DNA from: Nageia nagi
Taxonomy: Eukaryota > Pinophyta
Assembly (NCBI GenBank): GCA_050084985.1
Contig: JBITNC010000001.1
Location: 20,956,001 to 21,020,000 of the forward strand
DNA: 64,000 nucleotides
Direction of reading: 5' to 3'
Position numbers and translations under genes: made by a program. Below are positions 11,880 to 24,284 of this stretch, one piece after another (the first letter of the stretch is position 1; every line of letters starts with the position of its first letter). The notes below the pieces were generated by a model. The model made no database searches. It was not told the origin of the DNA and worked only from the letters and a program-made list of their open reading frames with translations.

Positions 11880-13090
11880 CCATGTCTTGTTCTTTTTCAT
11901 CTAAATGGATTGTTGACTCTAGTTGCACTAATCACCTATGCTTTGAAAAAGAAAAGTATGATAAATTTCGTAAAGTATAAAAAGGATGTAGTTGTGATAT
12001 GTCATAACTCTACCCTTGAAGTCCAAGGAATTGGGAGTGTGTTGATCCATGAAAAGGTTCTTGAAAATATTCTCTATGTTCCTAAGTTAAGGATGAACCT
12101 TCACTCGATGATCCAAGTTGCTAGAAAAGGATACTTTTTTAAGTTTGACTCTCAATCTTGGTGCATTAAGAAAGAACTTGCCATATTGGTTAAAGGATAT
12201 ATGAAAGATAACCTCTACATTATGGATCAAGTTCCATCAAAGATGTATATTACTTCTAATATGTGTTCTAAAGAATATATTTGGTACCATCATTTAGAGA
12301 ACCTTAACCATAAGAGTATTCAAGTCATGAAAGACCAAGAACTTGTGGAAGTTCTACCTTCAATTTCTCCTTCAGTTGGTCTATGCGAGAAGTGCATTCT
12401 TGGTAAGATGCATAGGCAAAAGTTTGCAAAATATAAGGCAACAAAAGCATCTCAACCTCTTCAACTTGAGCATTCAAATTTGAAAGTATTATTTTAGACT
12501 AAGTCTCTTATAAGAGCATCTTACATCTTGACCTTTATTGATGACTTTAGTAGGATGACCTTTGGGTATGTACTTGAGCACAAAGATCAAACCTTTGAGA
12601 GTTTTAAAGTTTTTAAGGCCTTTATTGAGAATCAAACTAATCTCAAAATCAAAAATTTTGATATTAGATAATAGGGAAGAATATAACAATAATGAGTTCA
12701 ATGACTATTGTGCTAAGTATGGAATCAAGAGGCAATTTACAATTCCATACACTCCTCAGTAGAATGATGTTGTCAAAAGTAAAAATAGAACAATTATGGA
12801 GATGGCTAGATGTGTGTTGGGTAATCTTCCTAAATTCTTATGTGGTGAAGCTATGAACACTACTATTTACACCTTGAATAGATGTTCCATAAAAGCTATT
12901 CAAATTAAAACTCATTTTGAGGCATGGTGAGGAAGAAATCCTAACATTTCTCACCTTAGGGTGTTTGGTTGTGAAGCATTCTCCTACATTATTTCTGAGA
13001 AAAAGAAGAAGTTGGAAAAATGAGCTAAAAAATGCATCTTCATGAGTTATGATAGTTTGCATAGAGGCTATAGGCTCTAGTCTCCAACCT
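11880..13090 (+). pseudogene. Element A protease and integrase relic
   Basis: The aspartic-protease site is readable as IVDSSCTNHLC at about 11909 (DSG changed to DSS). GAG-pre-integrase follows with the HHCC zinc finger: YHHLENLNHKS, then CEKCILGKMHRQKF at about 12386-12427. Integrase core text includes TFIDDFSRM (about 12530), TPQ*NDVVKSKNRT (the conserved catalytic Glu of the VERKN motif is replaced) and LRVFGCEAFSYI. The reading frame has at least five stops. Family order protease-integrase before RT is diagnostic of Ty1/copia. Confidence 0.85.
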
Positions 13091-14761
13091 ATAAAGTAGT
13101 GTTCATTTCAAGGGATATAAAGTTCAACGAACTTCTCGAAGAATCTACTTCTAATGAGAATGTTGATGATCCAAAGGAATCTTTAGTTTCTCCTAGTTGG
13201 TTGGATATTGATGTAGACAAGTCACCTCAGAAAGCTTCTAAGCATGAGTGCTATATGGAAGCCATGAAAATGGATTATGAGGCACTTATGAAAAATAAAA
13301 CTTAGGACTTGGTTCCTTATCCCAATAAAAAGAATGTGATTGGAAATAAGTGGATCTATAAGGTCAAGTTCAATTTAGTTGGAGATATTGAGAAATACAA
13401 GGCAAAGTTATTAGTTAATGATTTTGCTTAGAAATATGGTGTAGATTATGAATAATCCTTTTCTCTAAAGGTAAATATGCCTATTGTAAGAGTTATCCTT
13501 GCTCTTTTTGTAGCTCAAGAATGGAAAGTTTTTTTAACTTGATGTCAAGAGTGCATTTCTTAATGGTGACTTAAATGTAAAAATCTTTATGAATCAACTA
13601 GAAGGGTTTATTATGGAAGGTAACAATTCCTTTATGTTCAAGCTAAAGAAGTCATTGTATAGACTTAAGCAAGCACCTAGAGCTTGGTACAAAAAGATTT
13701 CAAGGTACTTTGCAGACATTAGATTCTTAAAGTGTTTTTCTGATTCCAATCTATATGTGCTCAATTAAGGAAAAGATGTGGTATTGATTCTCATTTATGT
13801 GAATGATATTTTGATTATTCGGAACAATGATAAAATTATTCAAGAGTGCATATCCAAACTTAAGAAAATATTTGAAATGATTGATCTTGATCTCTTGCAC
13901 TACTATCTTAGAATGCAAGTGTATCAATATAAGGATTGTACTTACCTTAGTTAATCTAAGTATATATTAGATATCTTATAGAAGTTTGTAATGGAGGAGT
14001 GTAGATATGTTGAAATTTTAATCTCTCCTAGAATCAATATTTCTCTAAGCTCCAACTCTCAGTTAGCTAATGCTATAACTTATAGATAATTAATTGGTAG
14101 TGTTTTGTATTTGACTATGTCCAGGCTAGATATTACCTTTGTAGTGAATATAATGGCATGATTCATGTAGTAACCTTATGTTGAGCACCTCAATGCTATT
14201 AAGCAAATTTTAAGGTATGTTGTAGGGACTAAGAATTCTACTCTTAAGCATTCCAAGTTGCCCTTATTTATTCTCTGTAGATTCTTAGATTTTGACTATG
14301 GGGGAGATAGAGATGATAGGAAGTCAACCTCTGCATATGTGTTTAGCATTGGTTCATATGATATCTCTTGGGATTCTAAGAAGTAGCCTACTATTTCTCT
14401 TTCCACCATAAAAGCCAAATATTATGCCATGTCTGTTGTAACCTAGGAAGCCATTTGGCTAAGGCATCTTTCGAAAGAAATTGGGTATGAGCAAGGTAGC
14501 TCATCTTTGATTTCTTCAGATAATCAACTATCTATTTCTTTAGCTACAAATTCTATGTTTCATCAAAGAACAAAACATATGAAAATACATGCCCATTTTA
14601 TCAAGGAAAAGGTTTTTGATGGTATCATACACCTAAAGTATTATCCATCCACCTTGAACTTCATTTATTTGTTCACCAAGCCCCTCCTAAAAGCTCAGTT
14701 CTATAAGCTTAGGGATGCTATTGGGTTAGTGAAGTTTATCTCAAGGGGGAGCGAAGTGTGA
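13091..14761 (+). pseudogene. Element A reverse transcriptase / RNase H relic
   Basis: RT landmarks: [50 protein letters not shown]. The catalytic box reads YVND at 13796-13807 instead of YVDD. RNase H text near 14370-14450 retains SWDSKK, TISLSTIKAKYYAM; the last open segment (14507-14761) includes FHQRTKHMKIHAHFIKEKV and a VKFISRGS end, as in copia 3' termini. Stops and single-base shifts are scattered throughout. Confidence 0.85.
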
Positions 14762-15568
14762 ATTATTATATTGAATTCAGTTTTGTGATGAAAACTTCAC
14801 CCTTAGGAGGATTTATGCTGTATAGTGTTGATTTTATTGTACACCTTCATGGTAAGTTCACTTTACATGAGGAACTTATTGTACAAAATGGCCAATCTAG
14901 CACTATTTAGTTATCCATGAGTGAGGAACTCTTATGTGTCTTTTGGCATTGTTCAATGATCCATATGTGAGGAAATTATGTGTAGATGCTCTATTTTTTG
15001 GTCAATCTAGCATTGTTTAGCTATCCACATGTGAGGAACTCTTATATGTCTTTTGGCATTGTTTAGTTATCCATATGTGAGGAATTCATATGTGCATACT
15101 TTATTTTGTAATGATAATCAACACATGTATTATATATAGTAGGTCATTATAAGTTTTTTGGCATGGCATCTTCATGATGACTTATAATGCACCATTGATC
15201 AGTTCATGATTGCATTTGTGTGATTCATATATCCTTGTTGATATGAATATGATGCATCTAACTGATCTTGTTATTTGAGATACTTATGAATTGTAGGTTC
15301 CTTTGAGATTGCAAGTTACTTACCTTAGGTATGTAGGCTCTTGGAGACTCTTCATGACTTCCATTTGGATGACTACTTCATGTACATTAAAACTGATTAT
15401 GGTTAATGATTATATTTGGCCAAGTAGTGAGTTTCAAACTAGATCTTTCTTACTTCACAAATATGTAAAAAATTCTCATCTCCATTATATCTATTTGGAG
15501 GAGAACTCTCTTACTTTCTCTTCTTCTTGTCTCTTACTTGCTCTATCCTAATATTGTATTAAGGGGAG
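14762..15568 (+). other. Element A 3' non-coding region with tandem repeats and polypurine tract
   Basis: Between the RNase H stop and the 3' LTR lie about 800 bp. At about 14890-15110 a 60-100 bp unit recurs (TCAATCTAGCA, TTTAG.TATCCA.ATGTGAGGAA, TGTCTTTTGGCATTGTT). The polypurine tract AAGGGGAG (15561-15568) directly precedes the 3' LTR. Confidence 0.75.
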
Positions 15569-16069
15569 TGTTAGAATGTATCATGCATTATTGTAAAGGT
15601 TTGTATTAAATTTTCTATGTAAGTTTACTAATACTTAAGGGTATCATTTGACACCTTAAGTATATAAGTGAATATGATAATAGAACTTGTCCTACACTCC
15701 ATATCATGAGAATTCCCCTTAGGTAAAAGGATATGAATGTTATGCTTTTGTACATTGGATAAAAGGGTGATCCAAAGATGGATTTTGCCTTATAAATAGA
15801 AAGCTCCCTCTTTGTGATCACACACCAATTTGTAAAGTAAAGTTATGTTTTAGGATAGAGTGTAGGAGTTGAGATTAGGAGGATTGTAAGAGAGTTGTAT
15901 TTGTGATTGAAGTAAAGATGTACTTAGTGGATGTACTCCTAGTTGGAGGAATAACTTACCTTTTGTGTTATCTTTACAAGATTACTTTGTGTGATAGTTA
16001 GATGTGAATTGAGAGCTTTCATGTGATCTTGGTTGATTAGGAATTATCTTGTTAGTGTTAGTTCCTTCA
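15569..16069 (+). repeat. Element A 3' LTR
   Basis: 501 bp, TGTTAGAATG ... CCTTCA, collinear with 7435-7931. Confidence 0.9.
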
Positions 16070-16327
16070 CAAAGAAGTAAAACAAAATATAGAAAATCAC
16101 CCATAATGATCATAGAGAGGCATGAGGGTCATAAAGGGGTACAAAATTAGAATTGTCTCAATCTAAGGATAAGATCTTTGAGCATTTAACACTCATCAAC
16201 ATTCCTACAAAATATTAAATCTAGTATGTGTAATAGTAGGTGGATGGTGAGTAGCCATTGGGAATTAGATTCATCAGAATCAAAATTGTTGAAAGAAATT
16301 CAAACCATGAAATATTAAATTCCTTCA
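16070..16327 (-). repeat. Element B 3' LTR, inner part after element A
   Basis: Resumes the B LTR with the CAAAG copy of A's target site (16070-16074) and then matches 21570-21811 (GGATGGTGAGTAGCCATTG, then ATGAAATATTAAATTCCTTC). It ends CA at 16327. Immediately inside, the minus strand reads TTAAGGGTGAGAA, a plausible polypurine tract for plus-strand priming. Confidence 0.8.
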
Positions 16328-16399
16328 TTCTCACCCTTAATGTGAATGGGTTGAATTAGATTCATCAAAATCAAAATTTTCAAAAGGAATTTAATCAAT

Positions 16400-17930
16400 C
16401 CTTAGGTATAACCTTAGTGAAAATATTTGTAAGGTGATATTTAGACATACAAAATGTGAATTTTACAAATCGATCAATCACCAGGTCTCACATAAAATGA
16501 TGTTAGATATAGATATGCTTACTCCTACTATGAAACACTATGTTATTGGTCATAACAATGATACTAGTGTTGTCACAATGAATGGGAATAGGCGAGGAAG
16601 GGGCCAAACTCAAATCTTTAAAAAACCAAGCCATCCAAATGGATTGGGTGAAAGAAGAGGGGAAAACCATGTATTCTAATTTAATAGTGAAAAGAGCAAT
16701 AGATTGCTACTCCATGAGATAAGAGAGATAAAAAATAAGAAAGCATAGTTGGAGATGATTTTCCTATCATCACAATTTTTGATCGAATCAATATCTATGT
16801 AGGCTTCAAGGATATCAAAATAAGAGGATTTATACCATAAACTAAAAATTTGGTGCCAATGACATACTAAGGAATTTGATTAGCTACTTTTAAATGAGAT
16901 TCATGTGGAGAATGCATTACTTGATCCATAAGGCTAATTATATATATGAAATTTGGTCAAGTAGCTATAAGATACATTAGACTACTAACAAGTGACCAGT
17001 ACACGATGGCATACACAAGAGGGGTAGAATTCTCCTTCATGAGTTTGGTGCCTAGAACCACCAAAGTATCAATAGGTTTGCAATACTTTATGGAAAAACT
17101 AGAAGGCATGCCATAAACATATTTAGATTGAATGATGAAGATGCCTAAGGATGAATACTAAACTTACATGCCAAGAAAGTATTGTATGTCACCCAAATTA
17201 TTCATCTCAAACTTCTCAATCATGGTAGTTTTGAATGTATGCAACATAGAGGAGGAAGTACTCATGAAGATAATATCATAAACATATAAATAAATGATGA
17301 TGAAATCATGGATGAATAGCTTAGTGTACATGTTAGCTTTAGCAAAGCACCTATGATAACCATTTAAATGGAAGTAGGTATCAATATGAGAATACCATGC
17401 ATGTGGTGCCTACTTGAGGTGATAGAGAGTTTTCTTTAGTTGGTATGCTTTATCTTCATATCCAATAATTGTTAATTCTTGAGGTTGGTGGACATACACC
17501 TCTTCCTTTAAATCTCCATTGAGGAAGGAAACTTGACATCCATTTGGTATAAACTAAGACCAAAATGTGATGCTAAAGCAAGAAAAGAGTGGACTATCTC
17601 AAGTATGGAAATTGGTGTAAATGTATCTTCATAATCAATCCATTTCTTCTAAACATAGCCCTTAGCCACCAATCAAACCTTATGTTTGGCAATGCTACCA
17701 TTAGCATTGTGCTTAAGCTTATAGATCCATTTGAATCCAATAACATTCTGATGCTGGTGAGGATGGAAAAGCTTCCAAGAGTCATTCTTTTGGATTTGCT
17801 CAATCTCTTCTTCCATGGTTAATTTTTAATATTCATTTACAATAACTTCTTTAAAGTTGGAAGTTTTAATAAGATAAGAGAACATCAAGGCATAATTGGT
17901 GATTTGATCAACCCCCTTGCTTATTTTTGA
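16400..17930 (-). pseudogene. Element B reverse transcriptase / RNase H relic
   Basis: Minus-strand translation from about 17830 downward gives NDSWKLFHPHQHQNVIGFKW, then IYKLKHNANG, KVRLVAKGY, YQMDVKF, and EEVYVHQP near 17480: the ordered RT motifs of Ty1/copia. The active-site box at about 17274-17288 reads YVYD rather than YVDD. Stops and frame changes are frequent. RNase H should lie at 16400-17000, but I could not read its catalytic residues with confidence. Confidence 0.8.
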
Positions 17931-18149
17931 GGCACTCTTCTACTAAAATCTTTTTCCAACATTTGAGATTTTGGATGATCTCTATAAACTCTTCTCTTGA
18001 AAGGATTTGTAGCCATAAGGAGGTTGGGTTATTGAGTTTGGAGAGGTTGATTAGGCTACAATGGCTCAATTGGATCATTTGAATTAGATTCCTCAATCAG
18101 CAGAGTGAGTTTGGGGGCATCAAAATCATTCTTGTAGCCTCCCCCTTCA

Positions 18150-19330
18150 TGAAAGATCAAATCTTGACTAATATACAATCTTTGGGAAAATAGATCATAA
18201 CATCAATAAGCTTTATAGTCATAAAAGTATTCCAAAAAGATACATTTGATGAATTTTTCATCCAATTTTTTCTAGTTCCCCTTGGGCACATGCACATAAT
18301 AGGTAGAGCCAAATATCCAAAGGTGTGAGAGACTAGGTTTCTTTCCAAACCATGCCTTATAGGGGTTTGAATGTTGCATAATATTTATTGGGTAGTGATT
18401 CAAAATATATATAGTTGTATATAAAAATTCCCCCCATAATTTATTTTCTATACCCATCTCCTTGAGCATGCTTCGAGCCATCTCAATGAATGTCTAGTTC
18501 TTCCCCTTAGCCACTCCATTCTACTATGGAGTGTAAGCAATTGTATACTGCTACTTGATCCTATGTTTCTAATAGAATTATTTTAACTAAATTGAAGTGA
18601 ATTCACTAGCATGATCTATCTAGAACTTCTTGAGGTGGTATCTGGACTATTTCTCCATAAGTGCTTTGAACTTGAAAAAAGTTTCAAAAGCATCTGACTT
18701 AGCTTGCAACAAATACAAATAACTCATATTGGAATAATGATCAGTAAAAATTAGCATATAAATACATTTTACCAAGGTGGGAGTTTGAATAGGTCCATAA
18801 ATATCAAAATGCATTGAATCTAAAGGTGCTTTTGCATGGTATTTGTGGGAGGGAATTTTCTCTCTATGTTGTTTTCTAGAAATGCAACTCTCACATAAAG
18901 TGTCAAGTGGGAGTGAGAATGTAGGCATACCTCTATCAAGCTTAGGCAATCCATAGAGTGAGTTGAAGTTAATATGGACACATTTATGATGCCATAACAA
19001 ATAAGGATTAGTGGTGTATTTTAAGTATTTAACTAGCTCTAGCTGCATCTTTAGCACATACATGAGATTCTTAGATATGATAATTTTGGTAATGACCTAT
19101 TGGTTAGCCTCATTGGTGATGGTACAAGTGTTCTTATGGAAGACTAAATAATAATTTTTCAAGAACATATGAAAAATTATAAGGAGATTGTGCTTGAGAT
19201 TGGGAACATACAAAGTTTCATGCATATGTAGAATCTTGTTGAACTTTTATTTGAAGGCAACAAAACCCATTCCAACAATATCAACTTGATTATTATCATC
19301 AAATCAAACTTTTTTGGAAGAATTTTATTC
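18150..19330 (-). pseudogene. Element B protease-distal / integrase relic
   Basis: Open minus-strand segments at 18647-19063 and 18272-18481 give the GAG-pre-integrase finger (LLWHHKCVHINF, then CESCISRKQHRE), the first integrase block (MHFDIYGPIQTP, FTDHYSNMSYLYLL) and the distal block (MARSMLKEMGI, LWGEFLYTTIYILN, FGKKPSLSHLWIFGSTYYVHVPKG). The two are separated by a stop- and shift-ridden stretch at 18482-18646. Order and sequence are copia integrase. Confidence 0.85.
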
Positions 19331-19499
19331 AAATTGAGTAAGAAAATTTTTATTCCCATTCATATGATTTGAGCACCATTTATCTAGATACCAAATATGG
19401 TTATCAACAACTTCAAAGTTATTATGGGTTAAAAAGACATTACCAACATCATGTTCTTTAATGTAGTTGGCTTTCTATTCCTTCTTGTAGAAGCAATAC

Positions 19500-20340
19500 T
19501 TCTCTATGTGATCATACTTTACAAATAAGTCATAATGCTAGGGGTTTGAACTTTTGATTCTACTAATTAATCAAAATATTCCTCTACCATGGCAAAATAT
19601 TCCACATTTGGTACCACCATGAACTCTACCATGACCTCTTAAAGTAGGTTCTGAACTAGAGGAAGTGGAAGGTTGATCATTCATCCAAAGTTTGCATTAG
19701 AATGCTTGGTCCAAGTTCTTAACCCTATCCTGGATTCTATTATTATATGTTTTCAAGCTATCAAGAATATCTAGGAGAGTGATTTGAGCTAAGTCCTTGG
19801 ACTTCTCAATAGCAATGGTGAGAGGATCAAACATCCGAGGAAGGCTTCTCAACAATCTAGGTATCATCAATCTACTCACCATAAAAAATGAAGTGCATTC
19901 ACCAAATATGAACTCTATTCATGAAAAGTTCAATAGTATTAGTATATTACATTCAAATAGATTAAAAATCCTTATGCAAGAGCTATAACTTGACTACTAT
20001 GACTCTAGATGATCCCTTGTAATCATTCTCAAGAGTATGCCATGCAACCTTGGAGAATTTGCATTTTGAAATCTTAGGGAAGATGGTAACATCTATCCCA
20101 CTTTGTATAGAAAACAAAGCTTTTGAATCTCGCTTTTGAGTCTCCAAGAGCTCATTTCTTTCATCTACTATAAGTATAGCAAAGGTTGCAACATAAGGTT
20201 TAACATATCCCTAAGAAATAAGACTCCATAAATCTTATGAGATGAGAAAGGTCCACATCTAGATGCTCAAATACTCATAGTGTTCTCCACTAAATACAAG
20301 GATATGAAATTGTAAAGAATTTATATTTTGAGGATCCATT
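19500..20340 (-). pseudogene. Element B gag relic
   Basis: The minus-strand segment 19882-19697 reads RMFDPLTIAIEKSKDLAQIT, LLDILDSLKTYNNRI, matching the end of UBN2-type copia gag (P..FD..V..IE.SKDL..LTL.EL..SLKAYE.R). The gag start should lie just below the PBS at 20361, but no clean Met frame survives. A nucleocapsid knuckle was not legible. Confidence 0.7.
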
Positions 20341-20360
20341 TAACCCAAAAGAACTTTTTT

Positions 20361-20371
20361 CTCTAATACCA
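20361..20371 (-). other. Element B primer-binding site
   Basis: Minus strand TGGTATTAGAG, two bases inside the 5' LTR start at 20374. A second PBS-like copy (20393-20405) lies inside the LTR itself. Confidence 0.75.
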
Positions 20372-20373
20372 AT

Positions 20374-21811
20374 TGAAGAATTTATAGGCTCAAGATAAGA
20401 TCTCTAATACTAATTGAAGAATTGATATTCCTAGACACCAAGCATTGATGCAAGTTGAAAAAATAAAGGCTCCAAAATTTTAGGTAATTTTAAATAGGTT
20501 AAAGTTTCCTAAAATGTGAATTTAACCTTACTATTGGATAAAGGATGAAAATAACTTTCCAATGGTTACTCACACACCTAAAATGGACTTTTGAATCTCC
20601 CAAAAAGTAAATTTGAAGTTTCTAAATGGATAATAACTTTGTCAGACCTCTAATAATAGTGCAAAATGAAAATATCAAAGTTTTGGGAGTTTTTGGTCAA
20701 CTAGGATTTGCTAGAACTACAAAAAAGCTAAAAAATAACTTAGATTTTTTCTATGTTTTAGGCAGTTGAACTACATCGGATTTATGGGAAAGTTAAAATT
20801 TTCAAGAAAATTGAAAATTTTAGAATAAGATTGACTAGTTTATAGGGTCAACTTTGGAGGGATATAACTTTGCTCAATATTAATGAAACCTAGCATTATT
20901 TCCCATCAAAATTATCAGCATGAAATTCTATATGTAATTTTAAAATTACATAAAAATTTTAGGAAGGGTAGAAGGGAAAAAGTGAGCTCTAAGTAAAACA
21001 CTCTTGAAGCTCACTAAGTAAGGCTATGAAAGAGCAAGTTTGTATTTTATCATTTTTGAGTGTGATATATAAATAAAGTAAGGTGTGCTATATATGGTTA
21101 TAAATGTATTGAGACTAGTTATCTAAAAAAAAAGAATCATATAAAATGGAGATCTAGAATGAAAGTTCTAGATCCTGAAAGCAAATTGATCCAAAATAAG
21201 GTAGTTTTACACAATCACAAAAATATAAAAAACAATTTCTCAAAATGGAAATCCAAAAGATATGCATATAGCTAAAATGAACTCAAATAGATAAATATCA
21301 CCTATAATATAGACAAAACACTTCTATAAAGATTTACAAATATTTTCTCATGCATACAAGCTTGAAAAGAGAAATCATGCTACACAACCATAAGGTATTG
21401 TAAAGAAAATATGAATGATTTATATTCTAAAGCTAGAATGGAAGTATAACATTATATCAAAAGAATTCTATATATAATGGGAAATAAATTCAATATTTAT
21501 ACAAGAAAGTGGAGTGTTGAATACTCCACAAGAACTAATGGATGATATATGCAATCAGAGAAGTCAACAAAAACATAAAGGGCACACAATGTTTAGAGAG
21601 AGGTATGGACATCCATAAAGGAGTACAAAATCAAATCTATCTCAATATAAGGATAAGATATTTAATAATTTAGTGATCAAAAAAATTCTTTCAAAATATT
21701 AAATCTAGTAGGTGTAATATTAGATGGATGGTGAGTAGCCATTGCGAATTAGATCCACTAGAATCAAAATTATTGGAAGGAATTCAAACCATGAAATATT
21801 AAATTCCTTCA
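20374..21811 (-). repeat. Element B 5' LTR
   Basis: 1438 bp, uninterrupted; plus-strand text TGAAGAATTTATAGG ... TTCCTTCA. It preserves the empty target site of element A. Confidence 0.85.
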
Positions 21812-24284
21812 TAACTTGAAAAATAGAGGATTGTCACATGTTGAGTGTGTTAACATAAATCCCATTATGGTTGTTGGCACCTTTCCATATAATCCATAGG
21901 CTAAGTTGTTGGTAAGCTTTCCAAATACTTCTAACCTCAAAATACCCAAGTATTTTAATAAAAATTATTGCAAGAACCAGTGATGGAAAATCCATACCTA
22001 CCCAAGTTTTGATACCAAGAAGAAGACAAAAAGAAATAAAATATTTTATTAGGACCTTCTAGGATTCCATGCCTTTTAGGGCTATAAAAATCCATTTTTC
22101 ACAAAGAGCTAAGCTTTATTTCTTGCAATCAATCATGCCCATACCTCTAGCTTTATAGGGGAGATAATAGGTAGTCCAAGCTACTTTGTGGAAACCCTTT
22201 TTATCCAAAATGGAAGACCACAAGAAGTCTTAAAGAATATTTTCTAGCTTGTTGTAATATGTATATGATGGAACCTAGCAAGAAGAGTAGTACACATGAG
22301 TATACTATAACATCTGTGAGAAAATTTGGAATTTGCTTGCTAGGTATAGCTTTTTTGTGATCCAATATTCATGTTTTTTTTCCACTTTAGTGATGACACA
22401 CTACTAGAGATAAGGAGGGGACCCTTGAAAAGAAAAGGAATGTATAAAACTTCAAAATTTATCTTGGCTTAATCTAGTGCCATTAATATTGTGCAAGCCA
22501 ATTAGGTTGGGAAAAATAGATTATCTATAATATGAAGTCTTATTCCAATGTATACTAGAACTAGATGCTTGAAAAAAGGTATCTAAGAATTGTATGGTAG
22601 TTGTAACTGACTACTTATCTTCATTAATGGTGAGAGAGGAATCATCTACAAAATGGTCATTAATAAGTTACCCTACATGGCTAGGTAGGGTGATTCCTTG
22701 AATAATTCCACTAATAGATTGTTGGATAGAAGATAACCAAAAGCCTCAACAACTAAAATATACAATGAGGTGTTAATAATAATCCTTAACAAACTGATAT
22801 ATGAATCCTAATTGCTTCATTTTAAAAATTATCAAGAGAAAAAAACAACTAAAGAATCTTGAAAAAGCATGCAGATCATAGCAACAAAATGTGGTCCAAA
22901 GCCAATAGCTTCTAAAATCATAATGATGAAAACCCACTCAATTCTTTCATAAGCTTTTTCAAAATCTATTTTAATTAAAAGGATCAATTGATTTGAAATT
23001 CTAGCCCATTCCATTCTTTACTATACTTCCAAAACATTATCCATGATATATCTCCCTTGGATGAAGCTAGTTTATTCTAGCCTAATAATTTAAGGGAGTA
23101 TGGGCTACAACTTTAATGTTAAGGCCTTAACAATAATATTGTAATTTACATTCAAGAGAGTAATTGGACACCAATTAGTGACAACTTCAGGGTCCCCTTA
23201 TTTTGGAATGAACTTAATGTTTCCTTTATTGATAAAGGGACCAAGGGAACCCTCTCAAAGGGTTTCTTCATAAACTTGATGTATATTATTACCAAAAAAT
23301 CCCCAACAAGCTTTATAAAAATCATAATGAAATCCATTTAAGATAACATATTTGGAGTCTTCTATGTGAGACATAACATTATTAAAATTGTCCAACATTA
23401 AAAGATATTCAAACTCTCACTATTAGGTCTAAGAAAGCTAAATTATAACCACCATCTAATCCACCTAGTTTCTACTTTAGGTTAAGTGACTAGATTCCAA
23501 ACCCACTAGATATGACACACATAGGCTCCATACTAGAAGAAAGAGTTTTTGAGAAAAAATGGAGACTTAAATTATCTTTAGGAAAGCAAGGAAACCAAAA
23601 CTATGAACATGATAGGGAGGTGGTTTGAGGTGGCCATACCAAGGATGAATTGCACTAAAGGTACTATAGCAAGCCTTCTAGAAAAAAGATAATTCTTTAT
23701 GGTATGACAACATTGGATGATCTAGATGCTTCAACACCCTCCCCCATTGCACTTGAAAATTGAACTATGTGTACTAAATATGTTCAAGAAAATCTCCTAC
23801 AAAAAAAACTTGAGTTGGGATCAAAGAGACCCAATTATCTTTCATAAAATACCAAGCATGTTGCTCTTAGGAGGTTGACCTATTAGGATTTGGACTTAAT
23901 TTATCATATGGTTTATCAACCATATTGAAATCCCCACACATAAGCAATAATAAAGGAGGTAAAGAAAAAACACACCATTTCTAAAGTGCACATCTATCTT
24001 TTACCTTGGTTCAATTTCCCATGTAACAAAATTATCTTTTCACTTCATATCAAGTAGGATAATTTCTTAATGACTACCATGTGGGTGGTTGGTGTAATAC
24101 ATCTGGCTAACAAGTCATATAATAGAATATGTAGATTATAGAGTGAAACTTGAAGCTTTCATTTCTTGGAAAAAAAAAAATTAGGACACCCATAAAGGCT
24201 TGAACATAATTATAACTCTTTTTAGATCACATAGCATTTTATTAGATTTGTTAGTATTCTAACATTCTAGTACAAGAAGATCAT
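21812..24284 (-). pseudogene. LINE F ORF2 relic (endonuclease, reverse transcriptase, start of C-terminal finger)
   Basis: Minus-strand translation starts near 24284 (MIFLY*NVRILTNLIK, the WNVRGL box), followed by FFQEMKASSF (QE.K box). RT blocks: GPSINKGNI-like and WRPI-like text at 23337-23152, LIKIDFEKAYERIEW at about 22970, and FVDDSSLTIN at about 22665-22625 (the FADD box). The zf-RVT region near 21900 is partly legible (LSLWIIWKG). The gene is cut at 21811 by element B; the remaining 3' end should lie below 6326. Stops are frequent. Confidence 0.8.

Larger units (their letters stand above)
7435..16069 (+). mobile_element. Ty1/copia element A, full length, inserted in the LTR of element B
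   Basis: LTRs at 7435-7931 and 15569-16069 (TGTTGGAAT/TGTTAGAAT ... CCTTCA) bound an 8.6-kb element. Flanks are CAGAG (7430-7434) and CAAAG (16070-16074). The uninterrupted B LTR has ATCAGAGAAG at the same place (about 21553), confirming both the boundaries and the original target. PBS at 7935, polypurine tract at 15561-15568, and domain order gag-PR-IN-RT-RNase H define Ty1/copia. The coding region is full of stops. The 3-kb stretch between PBS and gag is unusually long. Confidence 0.92.
6326..21811 (-). mobile_element. Ty1/copia element B (minus strand), full length, interrupted by element A
   Basis: Two related sequences flank a copia-type internal region. The right copy (20374-21811, the 5' LTR on the minus strand) is followed inward by a PBS. 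The left copy (6326-7434 plus 16075-16327) is the 3' LTR, split by element A. LTR ends are TG...CA. The outer flanks are TAAAT (6321-6325) and TAACT (21812-21816), a 5-bp target duplication with one mismatch. The internal region (16328-20373, about 4.05 kb) encodes gag, protease/integrase and RT/RNase H relics on the minus strand, in copia order. Element B sits inside LINE F and is older than A. Confidence 0.85.
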
